A DNA stretch of 64,000 bases. Source: Siphonodentalium dalli. Lineage: Eukaryota; Mollusca; Scaphopoda; Gadilida; Siphonodentaliidae. The notes under the pieces were generated by a model. The model was not told the origin of the DNA. It worked only from the letters and a program-made list of their open reading frames with translations, and ran no database searches. The stretch covers positions 109,294,004 through 109,358,003 of the forward strand of contig CP136064.1 of NCBI GenBank assembly GCA_032622095.1, read 5' to 3'. Made by a program: the position numbers and the translations under genes. Shown in pieces: positions 24,403 through 36,230 of the stretch; position 1 is the stretch's first letter, and each line of letters opens with the position of its first letter.

Positions 24403-25606
24403 AAGCGGGGTTTACCGACACCAGAACTTTAGTTCATAATTAACTCGGAAATAGCCAATTTGAATCAGTCGACCATTATGATTGGTTTGTCGGAAAAAGT
24501 CAGTCTTCAAAGTTCACACTGAACGCTGCATGGTATAGTCAATATTGATATTTTAGTATTTTCCCCAGGGGCCTGTGGTGTTTACTTGGTCATTTTCACG
24601 TATTCTTCCAAATATCGTTTTTAATTTAACGAAATAACGGGCAACTAACAAACACGCCATATTTCACACACAGCCCAACAAATCACCTGCCGTATTCAGT
24701 TAAAGACATATTGTGGACTTATTTCATTGAATAAAAACAATCAGTTAGTATCCAAACACTATCCCCACTGGAAGAATGTCGAAAATTCCAACCACATGGA
24801 CTGTACCATTTTAGAGACACAAATGTTGAACTATGCACAAATGTAAATATTTACTACTTTATTCGGGACGCTTTATTGTGCATAAACATTACGGCAATGA
24901 TTCCGGCAATAATAGTCACTGCGTGTAATTCGTTTATAACAATGATGCCGTGTTCTGAATATTGGATATAATATTTATGAAAATAAATTATACTGGTTTG
25001 ATTATTTGTTATTCCACCCGGGAACACCTTGAGCAGTGGAGTGTTTCACATCACTTTAAAGGCCCACTTAATTTTCGAGTCACCGATTATTTTTTCTATA
25101 GTGACTTGTTTTAATAACAGTCTGAGCCATAAAATATGATTAAAATACTATAATTCATCACCATTTGAAACGTCTATGTCTCAGAGGATCCCCATAGAGA
25201 AATTGAAAACAGCTGAAAACATATAAAGATTCCTCCCGCTATGACCACCAGAATGCAACATAATTCAAACTAAAATTGTATTTTCAATGGAAGGGGAATA
25301 ACTGTATCTTTAAATTATAGAGATAGTCCCCCTCCATTGAAAATATTACACTTTGCACAACAAAACCAGACGAAACTTAAACGCAAAAACACGTCGGTAA
25401 CTCAACAAAAACAACATGTTCACAGTTTATTAAACCGGTTAAGTTGATAATACAATGTTTTGGAGCTTCCACTTTCAAATGGTATATAATATGGCATATA
25501 TTTTATATAGTGATCTGGGGGTTAGAAAATTAAGCATGTGTGCCTTTAATGGCGTAAATCTGATAAGATTATCGTCGGCGTTGTAAAGAGAATGGATTTT
25601 TCTCAC
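24403..25606 (-). repeat. SLCO intron: diverged satellite monomer and a hairpin
   Basis: About 24,700-25,060 is a diverged single copy of the 485-bp satellite at 62,216-64,000 (shared TTAAAGACATATT, TGTAAATATTTAC, GGAGTGTTTCACATCACTTT). 25,055-25,170 matches 59,278-59,395 (AGGCCCACTTAATTTTCGAG and CACCATTTGAAACG). 25,279-25,350 is a foldback with arms containing TTTTCAATGGA(A/G)GGGG. Confidence 0.65.
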
Positions 25607-25671
25607 CTCCCACAACTTGTATGAATGCTGCGATTCCGAGCGCCAAAGCTTTATCCTTATCATCCGTGCAC
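25607..25671 (-). CDS. SLCO/OATP exon, 65 bp
   Basis: Acceptor TTCTGTTAACAG before 25,671 and donor GGAG|GTGAGA after 25,607. It enters with one base and leaves with one. Peptide (R)CTDDKDKALALGIAAFIQVV then G. The word A-L-A-L-G followed by a hydrophobic run is the usual OATP sequence leading into the penultimate helix. Phases match both neighbours exactly. Confidence 0.88.
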
Positions 25672-28600
25672 CTGTTAACAGAAGTGTTGACAAATAATTT
25701 TATACATGCATAATTTTCTGGTGACATACTCACATATATTGCGTCCATGAAAGAATGGAGCTTTCCACAAATATTCACTAGTAGGGCGAGATTACGGTTG
25801 CTATGAGACATGCAGCCTGCAGAAATAGTTTAACAGCGCTTGCCATTGTGTTGTATAATACATTCTTTTCGCCTTCAATTGTGAAAATTTGACAAATGTC
25901 GCGCAAAATGAAAAACAGTGTTAAAATCATGGACGAATTTCCAACATAATGGGCGGAAATAGAAATTTCAGTACATTATGATTTGACAACAAGAACGTTG
26001 TTTGAATATAGGCAATTTAACACTGAGAATGTGCGCGGATATCAAAATTAGGTTGAACAAAGAATGTTCAGTCGCCGATTGCTAGAGAATATCTGATAAT
26101 AATTCTATTTACAGCTTTGTAAAGGTCCAGTGGCAACGGTCCTAAACGAATTGGAGCAAATGCATCGGACCGCATATTTCCCTCAAATGTGGCTTCCCAC
26201 TGAAGTTGATTAATTTACTAACGGCCAAAATTTCGGAAGAAGTTAATATAGTGGGGTAGAATAGTAACAAAATTGTTCACTTTATGATTAAAGCATGTAC
26301 ATATTCACATATTTATTGATTTTTAGATTTGGATCCACGCTGACATTTCACTTAAACTCCCTTTTAAGTTTTTCAGAATTTAAAGACTGATTATTTAAAC
26401 TATTAAATGTCGCAATTAATAGTACAATGGAATGTGCTATTTGAAATGTCCCATATAGAGTAAGTATGACTCTGCGAAATATTGTTCAGAATTCTAAATA
26501 AATGTCATCATACAAGGTGTGTTGGGTACAGTTGAGTAAAAAAAATAAACACTGAAACCAATGGGGATTTTCGCGGTTTGCTCAAAAAGTCGCTTATGGT
26601 AAGCATATTCCACGTTACTACGAAGAGCGATCTGACTTGTAACCTGTTGTAACTATGGGTGATTCATAAAGGCAAAAAATATATATAGCTATGCCACCAG
26701 ATACAGTCATAAACAAAAATATGGGTCAAATGGCTCAGTAATATATTGTCCAATATAAATTATAATGATCAATGCTTACCGAGACTGCAGTTTGTGATGC
26801 GGTTATAAATTGGTTGATGCTATTAATTTGTTAACAATTGACAAATGTATGGGCGGCCATTCGGTAGGAAATTACATGAAATAAAAGTTAATGGTGGTTT
26901 ATGAAAACAATTACATGCATCGCACATTCAATAGCAATCTATTTCAAACCAATAGTCTCCATTTTCAAACCAATAATCGTTCTTGGATTCAATAAGAGAC
27001 AATTCCGTTTTAAAGGCACGTGAGGCCTTAGTTGTCGAAAATATTCATATTTGTTCCAATCACCGTAAACAGAAAAACATTAAAACACATACAGTTTCTT
27101 TCATATATACCATGACCATCACGTAAACAGCATGTTATCATAAAGATTTACTATATTTTACCTCAGCAAGAGCCTGATTGTGTTACAGAAGACAGCACAA
27201 TTCTGCTGGCTAATCACACACAAATGGCATAAACGCTCTTTATTCGTTCCATATCAGGAATTCACCAACAAAGAACGCTCTTTATGTTTACCATCATAAT
27301 ATAAACAAACACCAGAAAAGTAACTTTTTATGCTTTTGTTTACATAACAATGGTCAAAGATATGAAAATAACATACTGTATATGCGATATTTTTTATTTG
27401 TATACGGACAAAGTCTGTCTACATTTTGTTTTTCTTTCTGTTTGTGGCGGTTTTTGACGGGTGGAAATATTTTCACAGGATACCCACCGCCAAGGCCAAC
27501 CGTACCTTTAATAGATATAGATTCATAATCAATGTTGACCGATGCAGAATTAATGTTCTATTTTAATTTAATAGTATTCATTGTTCAACTAATATCTAAC
27601 AACACACAATTAGTACAGCTATCGCATATTCAATAAACGTACATTCCGTTTCAATAGCCATATTTTCTTAATCCATAGACATATTTCAAACCAATAGACG
27701 ATTTCCAACGATAAATGATTATCGTTATCAAACTAATAGACCTTATTGTAAAACTAATAACTTATTGTAAAATTGATAGACCTTATTGTAAAACTAATAA
27801 CTTATTGTAAAACTAATAACTAAAATAGTAATTAACTTATTGTAAAACTAATAACTTATTGTAAAACTAATATACCTTATTGTAAAACTAATAACTTATT
27901 GTAAAACTAATAATTAAAACCGTAATTAACGCTAGAGGTCTCTGGTGGCTATGTTGAAAGAAACTTTGTTCATGTGACGTCAGAAATATATAAATAAACA
28001 TGGGAATTCCCAATGTCATATCGGTGTGACGATTTGCAGTAGGTCCCTATTTGCGGATGTCCCTTTGCGGAGGTCCCGAATTCGCGGAAGTCCCATAACA
28101 TGGGCGAAATATGTTGATTTTAACGAGGGAACGGGTGCGTATATGTCAATTGATATGTATTTTAAACAATTAACGACACGATCATCATAATAGTGGTTTG
28201 TTCTATCAATTATATGCGCCGAGTTCACTTGGTGCAAATCAAACGACGATAAATATTCACTATATAGATCTATATGTCCTCGTATGCCAGAAGGACTCCT
28301 TCAATTTGTGAATAAGATGAAGAATATTTATTAGATGTTATTTATTAATTCAATTAAATAATATTATTCATTAGCTAGCGCCTATATATATACTCCAGGA
28401 GATTGCTGCGCGGTGTCCTTCTGTTGGATTTAATTACAATGGAAATTCACGTACCCTGTTTCGTTTGGTATTCGCGAGAATTCGAGCAAGAAGACTGTTT
28501 GTGAACTCGTCGGCAAGCCGGCTCGTTCAAAAACGGTTTTCATGATCGAATTCCCGAATATCCAACTCAACAGAGTAAGTTTATCTCCTAAATACTATAC

Positions 28601-28746
28601 CAGTCTTCAGTTGTATCGGTATTTTACTCACAAAAAAGCTATGTGAAATATGGTTTTATAACAAATAAGTTATTGCTTTTGTTTTTGGTGTTGTTATTAC
28701 GGCTCAGAAGAGATATACTCATATATAATTAAGAGCTGGACATTAC
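25672..28746 (-). other. SLCO intron with minisatellite
   Basis: About 3.1 kb without coding sequence. A tandem array lies at 27,728-27,918. Near 28,030-28,100 GGTCCC/GTCCC words separated by TTTGCGGA or TTCGCGGA are repeated four times. Open frames at 25,569-25,811 and 28,016-28,237 overlap exon or repeat sequence in other frames. Confidence 0.6.
27728..27918. repeat. TTATTGTAAAACTAATAAC minisatellite
   Basis: About ten head-to-tail copies of TTATTGTAAAACTAATA, spaced 18-22 bp apart, alternating between AACTTA and GACC/TACC linkers. It is AT-rich, with no palindromic unit. Confidence 0.85.
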
Positions 28747-28901
28747 CTGAGAATTGCTATAAAGAGAGATATAGTAGCCATCCCAACAGTTCCTGCCCCT
28801 ATAGTGAGAGTGACCATAAATGGCACTAACATCTCACAGTCGGTCGGACAGAAACCTGGCTCAGCCCGACCGTCTTCTATACACGTGCAGTTGTAGTATC
28901 T
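28747..28901 (-). CDS. SLCO/OATP exon, end of Kazal loop and next helix
   Basis: Acceptor ATATTTCAG before 28,901 in phase 0; donor TCAG|GTAATG after 28,747, leaving two bases. It begins RYYNCTCIEDG, then PGFCPTDC. This completes the cysteine set of the large extracellular loop (OATPs normally have YxNCxCI then a G-x-C-x3-C word). A membrane helix follows (FMVTLTIGAGTVGMATISLF). N-x-T at NCT is a possible glycosylation site. Confidence 0.92.
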
Positions 28902-29861
28902 CTGAAATATTAACATGAGATAAGTAATGCCTTGTCTTCTTCCCGAAGTGCGAAAATTAATGCTATTTTTTAAAGATTGTTACTACAGCTGTATACGACG
29001 AACCAGTATATGCACCCTGGCTGAATCATGTTGAAAATATTGTATATAACACTCATCTATTATATCTTCTGGAACTACTGTCTTAATGTATGCATGTGTT
29101 ATAGACTCAAAAACTGCTAGACCGATCCGACTCAAATTTGGTATGTTGGCCTACTGTGATCCCGGGAACAATATGGGCGGGTCCAATTCCACGTGCGATC
29201 GTGTCCTTGACCTTGACATTGACCTCGCTTATATACGCTCATATAGACATCTTTCTGGACCGATATCCCAAAATAGCCCGGACGAAGTCGGGCACATCAG
29301 CTAGTTTATACTATATATGGATCATACAAGGCACTTTGCAAATTGACCTCACGTAGGTCATTATTGGCATATCAAGCATACATTCAATATCGACTCTCAT
29401 TTAAATCATGAATCCAAAAAAAGATGCAATATCTATTGTTCGCTTTCGGTGTCGAAACCACCGCCTTCCCATTGAAACAGGTCCATGGGGAAAAACAACA
29501 GACCGACGTTTCTTACCCTTATCCGTTATTCAGCCACCATATATCTATACAATCTGGGGCAAATCATTAATACAAAAAAATGCAGTACAACTTCACAAAT
29601 TAGGAGAATTTATACGAGCCTAAATATACTGCTTGGTTCACCCCTGATCGACCCACACCATCCAATTCATAGCCATTTACTGGATAATTAATGCATGTGT
29701 CGCCAACGTCAGTTCCTTGACATAAGATTATTAATATTTGACCTATTATGTCACCTATACATGTATGTGTTTTAAATGAGTGACTAAAAGATTTATTTGT
29801 CTGGATATCCTATGTAAATGCAGCGCCGGGAACCTACGTCACAATTTGCTGGAAAATATGG
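28902..29861 (-). other. SLCO intron: inverted modular element fragment
   Basis: 29,070-29,310 carries, in reverse, the head of the CCCGACTTCGTCCGGG family (GCCCGGACGAAGTCGGGC at 29,276-29,293) with CTTGACCTTGACATTGACCT upstream of it. Its overlapping open frames at 29,086-29,356 are repeat-derived. The rest is plain AT-rich sequence. Confidence 0.6.
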
Positions 29862-30390
29862 GGCGCCGTTCCTCTATTTATCCCCTATTTAGAGATATCT
29901 CCAATTCATTTGGAGATATCTCCAATTCATTGAGAGATATCTCCAATTCATTAAGATATATCTCCAATTGCAAAGGAGATATCTCCAATTGCCAAGGAGA
30001 TATCTCCATATTAATATGGAGATATCTCTTAATCACTAGCAGATATCTCTTAATTCGTTAGGAGATATCTCTAAATCACTAGGAGATATCTGCAAATCTA
30101 CGCGATTTGCAGATATCTCTTAATTCAGCTAGCAGATATCTCTAAATCACTAGCAGATATCTCTTAATTCACTTGAAGATATCTCTAAATCACAAGCAGA
30201 TATTTCTTAGTTCACGAGGAGATATCTCTTAGTGGCATGATTTAGAGATATCTCTTAATTCGCGAGGAGATATCTCTTAGTGATTTAGAGATATATCTTA
30301 ATTCGCGAGGAGATATCTCTTAGTCATTTGGAGATATCTCTTAATGCTGTCGAATTGGAGATATCTCTTCGTGATCGCGGAGATATCTCT
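29862..30390. repeat. AGATATCT palindrome array, about 24 units
   Basis: A 29-bp leader (GGCGCCGTTCCTCTATTTAT, then CCCCTATTT) is followed by about 24 copies of the 8-bp palindrome AGATATCT, mostly as GGAGATATCTCC or AGAGATATCTCT. Linkers of roughly 11-17 bp separate them, such as AATTCATT, TAATTCGCGAGG and AAATCACTAGC. Many linkers pair with their neighbours, so the whole array can fold in many registers. A second array with the same leader is at 35,519. This is not CRISPR: it is eukaryotic, with no unique spacers. Confidence 0.85.
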
Positions 30391-30820
30391 TATTCAGTTT
30401 CGGGTCAGAGAACATTTAGAATTTCTCCCCAGCAAGTGTTTTTTTTTTTGTCAGCCAATGTGAATATTTTATGGGTTCATTTAGTTATGGCCGAAGGGCG
30501 AGCACCGATATATTGGTGTATGTGCAACAGAACCTATTAAATGGACAGAGTATAATGATTTGGACTGTAGCAGAGTATATATTTTATTTACCGCTTGGAT
30601 TTGGGGAGAATATCATTATAGTCCGTCTATATAAGGCGGATGCTGTGTTCGTATCATCGTTGGGTTCCACGGTTGGTGTGGATTCTGAGTCTCCGATAAC
30701 CTCGTCAGAGACGTTGCGACAGGGTGGGTTTGGGAATTTGATTTTAAAACAATTTATTGGGGGAATTAATTGTTTTTTGACCAATATTTGCATTTTTCCT
30801 ATTTTGTTGTCAAAATTTTG
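30391..30820. other. SLCO intron, no gene seen
   Basis: Overlapping open frames on both strands (30,471-30,842 and 30,584-30,931) lack any domain, and the second runs into the tandem repeat that follows. Confidence 0.45.
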
Positions 30821-31410
30821 GACTGAAATGCTCATCAGTTGAAAATTTTCCAACCTTAAGGGGGGTGACACGTTGGAAATTTCCAACACTTGGAAAGCTT
30901 GTGTCCTGGTCCCGCCCCCGTGGCCAGTCAAAAACTGCTAGTTAATTTAAGAAAATTTACATACATTTGATCAATGTTGATCAAATGTATGACAATTTTC
31001 TTAAATTAACTGGAATTGTCATCAGTTGGGGGTGTCAGGTTTGAAATTTCCAACTCTAGGAAGGCTTGACGCTAGTCTAGATGCTAGAATTTTGCGATTT
31101 TCTTGTTCAGATTTCAAATTTTTCGCGCCCCGGGCCGAACCATGGTCCGCCCGTGTGTCATTGTCCCTTCCCCGTGGCCAATACAAAACTGCTAATTAGT
31201 TTAACAAAACAATAGTTTACTACATTTGGTCAAACTTGTGGACTGAACTGGTCATCAGTTAGAGAATTTTCCAACCTGAGGGGGAGTATGATGTTTTAAA
31301 TTTCCAACACTATAGGAAAGCTTCAGTTGAGGCCAGTCTAGATGCTAGAATTTGCGATTTTCTTGTATAGTTTTCAAAATGTTCTCACAGCGGGCCGAAC
31401 AATCATGGTC
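30821..31410. repeat. three degenerate tandem units with a 72-bp hairpin
   Basis: Units begin CATCAGTT followed by AATTTTCCAACC or a related word, then GAAATTTCCAAC and GGAAAGCTT, at about 30,832, 31,020 and 31,250. The second and third share TCTAGATGCTAGAATTT. At 30,940-31,011 AGTTAATTTAAGAAAATTT and ACATTTGATCAA pair with their complements around a TG centre. Confidence 0.7.
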
Positions 31411-32849
31411 ATCATGGTGTGTCCTGACCTCGTGCCCGTAGCCGTGTGCATTTGTCTGGAGTTAGACCACTAGACGACCCCGAATATAGAACCATGGTTT
31501 ATGAATATATAGGATACTAACAGTGTTACCCGGCGTTGTCCAGGTTAAAGTGATGTGAAACCCTGTGGATATTTGTTGGGAATAGAGAATACTCTTGCCC
31601 AAAGTGTAACACGTATTCTCATCAATTGTATATTCAAATATATAGAATCACACAACATGATTCTTATACACAGTCATGGAATATAAGTAGTGGCTCACTT
31701 TGTCGCTTGTCATTTGTTTATCTCGATTAATCCGTTCCACCAATAAAGAAGTATTTATTTATTATTTACAACTGCGTATACTTCAGACGTTATACCATGA
31801 CACATGAACATCATAAACACATTAGCTCGCAAAAATAAACGAAGACAATTGGGTTTTACATATAGAGATGTATCAATCAATCTAGTGGGTTGGACTTAGA
31901 TCTTGAGGACACCAGTCCTAGCTATCATATCTCCATGAAGATACAGATGTTTTTAAGAAATGTCAAGGTGCTCCTCTGTTCATGGTGCTATCTATTTGTA
32001 AAATATTCTCAGTTTAAAAGAAATGTTGCTACGCACGTATATCAGCTACATGTGATCGACGCAGAGCAAGATTTTGAGTTGTTTATGTTAGTCGATGAGT
32101 CTGTTCTAAAAATTCCGCTGTATCCAACATATATACCTTTGTCACATGTCAGTATTGGAGGATCACGAAAAGTCATGTGCTACTGACTGCGTTTTCTTTT
32201 ATGTCAGAAGAAAATATATTTGACTGCACACTGTGACCACTATTTTTGAACAGGCCTTCGATACATTTCCATATCTCTTGACAAATTGTAACTTATTTTG
32301 AGGAAACTATATTGAATAGAACAGACTCAATTGTGTTATAATATATACATGAGCCATTATAATATGCAATCCTCTGACGGTCCGATGTCTCTCAGTTTGC
32401 AAGAATAATTATATGTATCTTTAAATATAATGATAAGTTTACTTTCAATGCGTCTTCTGTGTATCTGTTTTTGCTAGCTCATTATGTGAATGTTCAACCC
32501 TAACCCCAACCCTAACCCTGATTCCCATCCCCATATAAATATGATAGTTGAGAAGATATAATTGATCAAGTGACTTAATTGGGTCACCATGCATTTGTCG
32601 AGATTGTGAAATTTGAATGCCAAAAACTCCTTAAAAAGATATGGGGATGGCCTAGGTGACTATATTTAACTTATAGGTGGATATCGGCGAATAGCAATCT
32701 TATCAATGATAGTGCATATCCTCTCGACATCAGTGACCCAAATGACACCAAATGTCATTTAATTCATCGTATCATTAGAAGTATGAATTTGTTGAAATTA
32801 GTGCTAAATATATTTGTATAAGCTTTGGTGCAACTGCCATCCTCATGCA
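31411..32849. other. SLCO intron, mostly featureless
   Basis: At 31,517-31,550 there is a CCCGGCGTTGTCCAGGTTAA word, a relative of the modular element head. An imperfect telomere-type tract lies at 32,496-32,519. The open frame 31,890-32,186 shows no domain and no splice context. Confidence 0.5.
32496..32519 (-). repeat. short interstitial telomeric tract
   Basis: AACCCTAACCCCAACCCTAA followed by CCCT: four units of the (TTAGGG)n type on the minus strand, with one unit altered. It suggests that the host telomere repeat is TTAGGG. Confidence 0.75.
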
Positions 32850-34645
32850 TGACTTTAACGGCGCCACTTTTGACATATTTAAACCACGTCCATTAGACTC
32901 ATGGGTGCATGATATACTGGATATGATAATATATAGGTTTGGTGGTAATCAGCAACTAAACAAATTCTTATCATAGTTATGACCCCCCCCCCCCCATCTC
33001 TCACCAAAACGGCAGCAATTTTGCGTCTTGAAATCACACGATTATATTCCTCGTATCAAGGAGAAGAAGAATATATCAATTTGGTGGAAATCTGCGCTAA
33101 ACATAGTTTATTAAATAAATTGTTGGTGCCCCCTGCAACGCTGACTCGAACAGTGCCATATCGTGGAGGTAATTATGTATGCGGTTGGTGGAAATTGACT
33201 ATTTCACTATATTTAAAAATATTTTCCGCCCTTCCCCCTTTTCTTCCCCTGACACCAACAACGTCACTTTAGAAAATTTTAACCCGCACCATTATCTTCC
33301 GCGTACAACGTTACCCCTCTTAGACCGCCTTGGTGCCACCTCGACTGTACCCCGTGAAGTTATATATAGAACATATACAGACAGACAGACAGCACGATTT
33401 GATTCCTCGTATCATTTGAGAAGAACGTGTATGCATTTGATGGTAACTGGTACTAAAAATAATTTTTATCAGTTTTGGTGACCCTCCCGTCCCTAGTTCG
33501 GACTCAAGTGGCGCCACCATTAAACCATACGCTTAGACTCATTATGGAGATTCATATATATAAAATTGGTTAAAATTGGCGAGTATACAAATTTGTATCA
33601 AATTTAATGTCCCCATATCTCTCACCCAAAGGGTACCAATTTGGTCTATCTAAACCACACGATTGGCATCCTCGTATCACGGAGAAGAATATGTATCAAT
33701 CTGGTGGAAATCGGCGCTAAACATTGTTATCATTTTCTGTGTCCCTCTCACCTCTATCCACCACTGACGCGATTGGCCCCACTTGTGACATCCTTAGACC
33801 ACACAATTACACTACTGATATCATGGAGATGATTATTTATAAGTTTGGTGCTAATTGGCGACTAAACAAATATTTATCAAATTTGGTGCCCACCCCTCCC
33901 CTCCCCATCTCTCACCCAAACAGCACCAATATGGCGTCTTTAAATCACACGATTAGATTAATCGTATAATGGATAAGAACGTGTACCAATTTTGTGGACA
34001 TTGGCGCTAAAAAATATTGTGTGTTAATTTTGGTGCCCCTCTCCCTTTCAGTGCACCCCTGACTCGAATGAGGTCAGTTTTGACAGATTTAAGCCACACC
34101 ATTAGACCCCTCGTACCATGGGGATGATTTTGTATATGTGTGGTGGCAATCGGTGACTAAACCCATTCTTATCAAATTTAGTGCCCAACCGCCCCCCAAT
34201 CTCTCATCCAAACAACACCAATTTGGCTTCTTTAAATCGCACAATTAGATTCCTTGTATCATGAAGAAGAATATATATCAATTTGGTGGAAATCGGCGAT
34301 AAAATTAGTTTTATCAATTTTGGTGCCCCACTCCCCTTCCGTGCATCCCTGACTCGAACGACGCCGATTTTGACCTATTTAAACCACACCATTAGATTCT
34401 TCATATCATGGGGATGATTATATGTAAGTTTCGTGGCAATCGGCGACAAAAATAATTCTGCCCCTCCCCCCCATTTCTGCCCCTGACAACAATGGCGTCA
34501 CTTTAGAAAATTTCAACCAATCTTTCTCGTAAAAAGTTACCCCTAGTAGACCCCTTTGGTATCATCTAGATGGTCCACTGTGAATTTCTATAGAACACAG
34601 ACAGACAGACAGACAGACATTCGCAAATATAGATATATAGATATA
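32850..34645. repeat. degenerate tandem array, alternating 170-180-bp units
   Basis: A long array in which two related unit types alternate. One carries CCAATTTGG, AAATCACACGATTAGATT, CGTATCA and TTTGGTGGAAATCGGCG. The other carries GACTCGAA, TTTTGACATATTTAAACCAC, GGGATGATTA and CAATCGGCGACTAAA. Units are joined by C-rich tracts (32,983-32,996). It ends in an ACAGACAGACAGACAGACA tail at 34,599-34,619 like the modular elements; an inner tail is at 33,376-33,393. All open frames here are repeat-derived. Confidence 0.75.
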
Positions 34646-35011
34646 GAAGATTAGGCCTGAGCACTGATGTGCAAGGGGTGTGTGTGTGCAGATGGAATTA
34701 TGCAATACTTGTGTTTGGTCTTATTCTGATTCAAGCGGGGGGGGGGGTGCAGTTAGAATTTCCAAAAGATGGACACCCCCAACGGAGACCCTCTAGCCAC
34801 GTCCCTGAGGGCCTGCAGTGCACTGCACACCATCTCGGAGACTCCCGCCATTTTGTCGATAAAAATGTGACCTTCACTTTTACTTTCGTTTCATGTTTTC
34901 CCCTTTTTCGAAATGTCACGTGTATGTATATTAATAATCTGCGCACGTGAATTGAGGGATCCTTCATTTTAAGCCTGTTCCAGTCATCACTGCCGAATTG
35001 GAGATATCTCT
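34646..35011. other. SLCO intron, no gene seen
   Basis: G-tract at 34,737-34,747. A lone GGAGATATCTC unit at about 35,000-35,010 marks a third locus of the AGATATCT family, interrupted by the element that follows. Confidence 0.5.
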
Positions 35012-35287
35012 TATAGTGCAGCGGCCAAATTGAAAAAGAGCTCTAGTTTTCGAGATACCCCTACCGACGGTAGAACAAGTTGGAAACCAACTTTTTTTTA
35101 AGGAGAAATGTATACTCTTGACGAAAATGATAGTGAAAAATAACGGAATTGGTGGTGGCTATTGTAAAATCGACGACGAACGATACCCACCAGTGACTTT
35201 TCTCAGTAATTAAAGATTTTGGTAAAGCGGGCCATGTGCCTATGTAGGGGCACCCGACCACTTTTGTCGTTTGGCCGCTGCACTATA
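35012..35287. mobile_element. TIR element, 276 bp, inserted next to an AGATATCT unit
   Basis: The first 18 bp, TATAGTGCAGCGGCCAAA, are exactly complementary to the last 18 (35,270-35,287). The outer TA or TATA may be the target duplication. The interior is non-coding, with T-runs. It sits directly after a GGAGATATCTCT unit. Confidence 0.8.
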
Positions 35288-35518
35288 TATATAACTGATC
35301 GTCTGCGAACGATATACATCGCTACACTTCAGGTTTGTCCATTAAAGTTTACCTATAACACCATGCAATCGTTGTAGTTATTCACGAATACTTTATGTTC
35401 GGTCGAGCAAAACAAGCGAGTTAGAACATAAACATAGTTTGTGATATCTTTGGAAAATATATGAAAAAAACGAATGTTGATATTGTCCGATGTGATGTCT
35501 TGCCACCATTTTCGTATG
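35288..35518. other. SLCO intron, no gene seen
   Basis: Featureless AT-rich spacer. CTTGCCACCATTTTCG near 35,500 resembles words near 12,452 and 36,510. Confidence 0.45.
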
Positions 35519-35785
35519 AGGCGCCGTTCCTCTATTTATCCCCTATTTGCAGATATCTCCTCGTGGCTAAGAGATATCTCCTCGTCAATTAAGAGATATC
35601 TCCTAGTGATTTAGAGATATCTCTTAATCGACATGACTGAGGAGATATCTCTTCATTCAATTAAGAGATATCTCCAAACGACTCTATCTCCTCGTGAATT
35701 AAGAGATATCTCCAATTCACTAGCAGATATCTCTGAATTCACGAGGAGATATCTCTTAGTGGCATGATTTAGAGATATCTCTTAA
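35519..35785. repeat. AGATATCT palindrome array, second copy, about 10 units
   Basis: It has the same GGCGCCGTTCCTCTATTTAT leader as 29,862, then about ten AGATATCT palindromes with linkers such as TCGTGAATTAAG and TAGTGGCATGATTTAG, the latter shared exactly with the first array. It ends abruptly at TTAAG, where a MITE begins. Confidence 0.85.
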
Positions 35786-36230
35786 GAATTACTATTTCTT
35801 TGGCTTCGGGGGTAAAAAATATTTGATTCGAGTTGGGGAACCCACCCATCAAAGCTCAGGGTGATTAGATATCGATGTTTGAAGTTTGTTAATTTTTGGA
35901 GATCTGAGCCAAAACTTCTCCGGATCCACGTGCTCAAACGGACAAATTGCAGTTATAAGATGGATAACTTTAAATCAAGTGGTTACTATTAACAATAATA
36001 ACTACTTGATTTTAGAGTTATCCATCTCACAACCGCAATTTGTCCGTTTAAAGCGCGTGGATCGGGAGAAATTTTGGTCCAGATCTCCAAAAATTAACAA
36101 ACTTCCAACATCGATATCTAATCACTCTGAGGTTTGATGGGTGGGTTCCTCGACTCGAATCAAATATTTTTTACCCTCGAAGCCAAATAAATAGTAATTT
36201 AGAACGTCTGATCGGATTGAGTACCTTTAA
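35786..36230. mobile_element. MITE family 2, near-perfect foldback copy
   Basis: Starts inside the left terminal repeat (GAATTACTATTTCTTTGGCT) and ends GATTGAGTACCT with TTAA at 36,227-36,230. The two halves fold on a centre near 35,990: TTTGGAGATCTG, AAACGGACAAATTGC and ATGGATAACT are inverted at the other side. About 28 bp are lost at its left edge, exactly where it meets the AGATATCT array. Confidence 0.8.

Noticed and set aside
29862-30390. CRISPR array
   Set aside because: Regular short palindromes look superficially like one, but the spacers are short, related to each other and the genome is animal; there are no cas genes.
30471-30931. 123-codon plus and 115-codon minus frames overlapping
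   Set aside because: Neither has a domain; both run into a tandem repeat in the SLCO intron.
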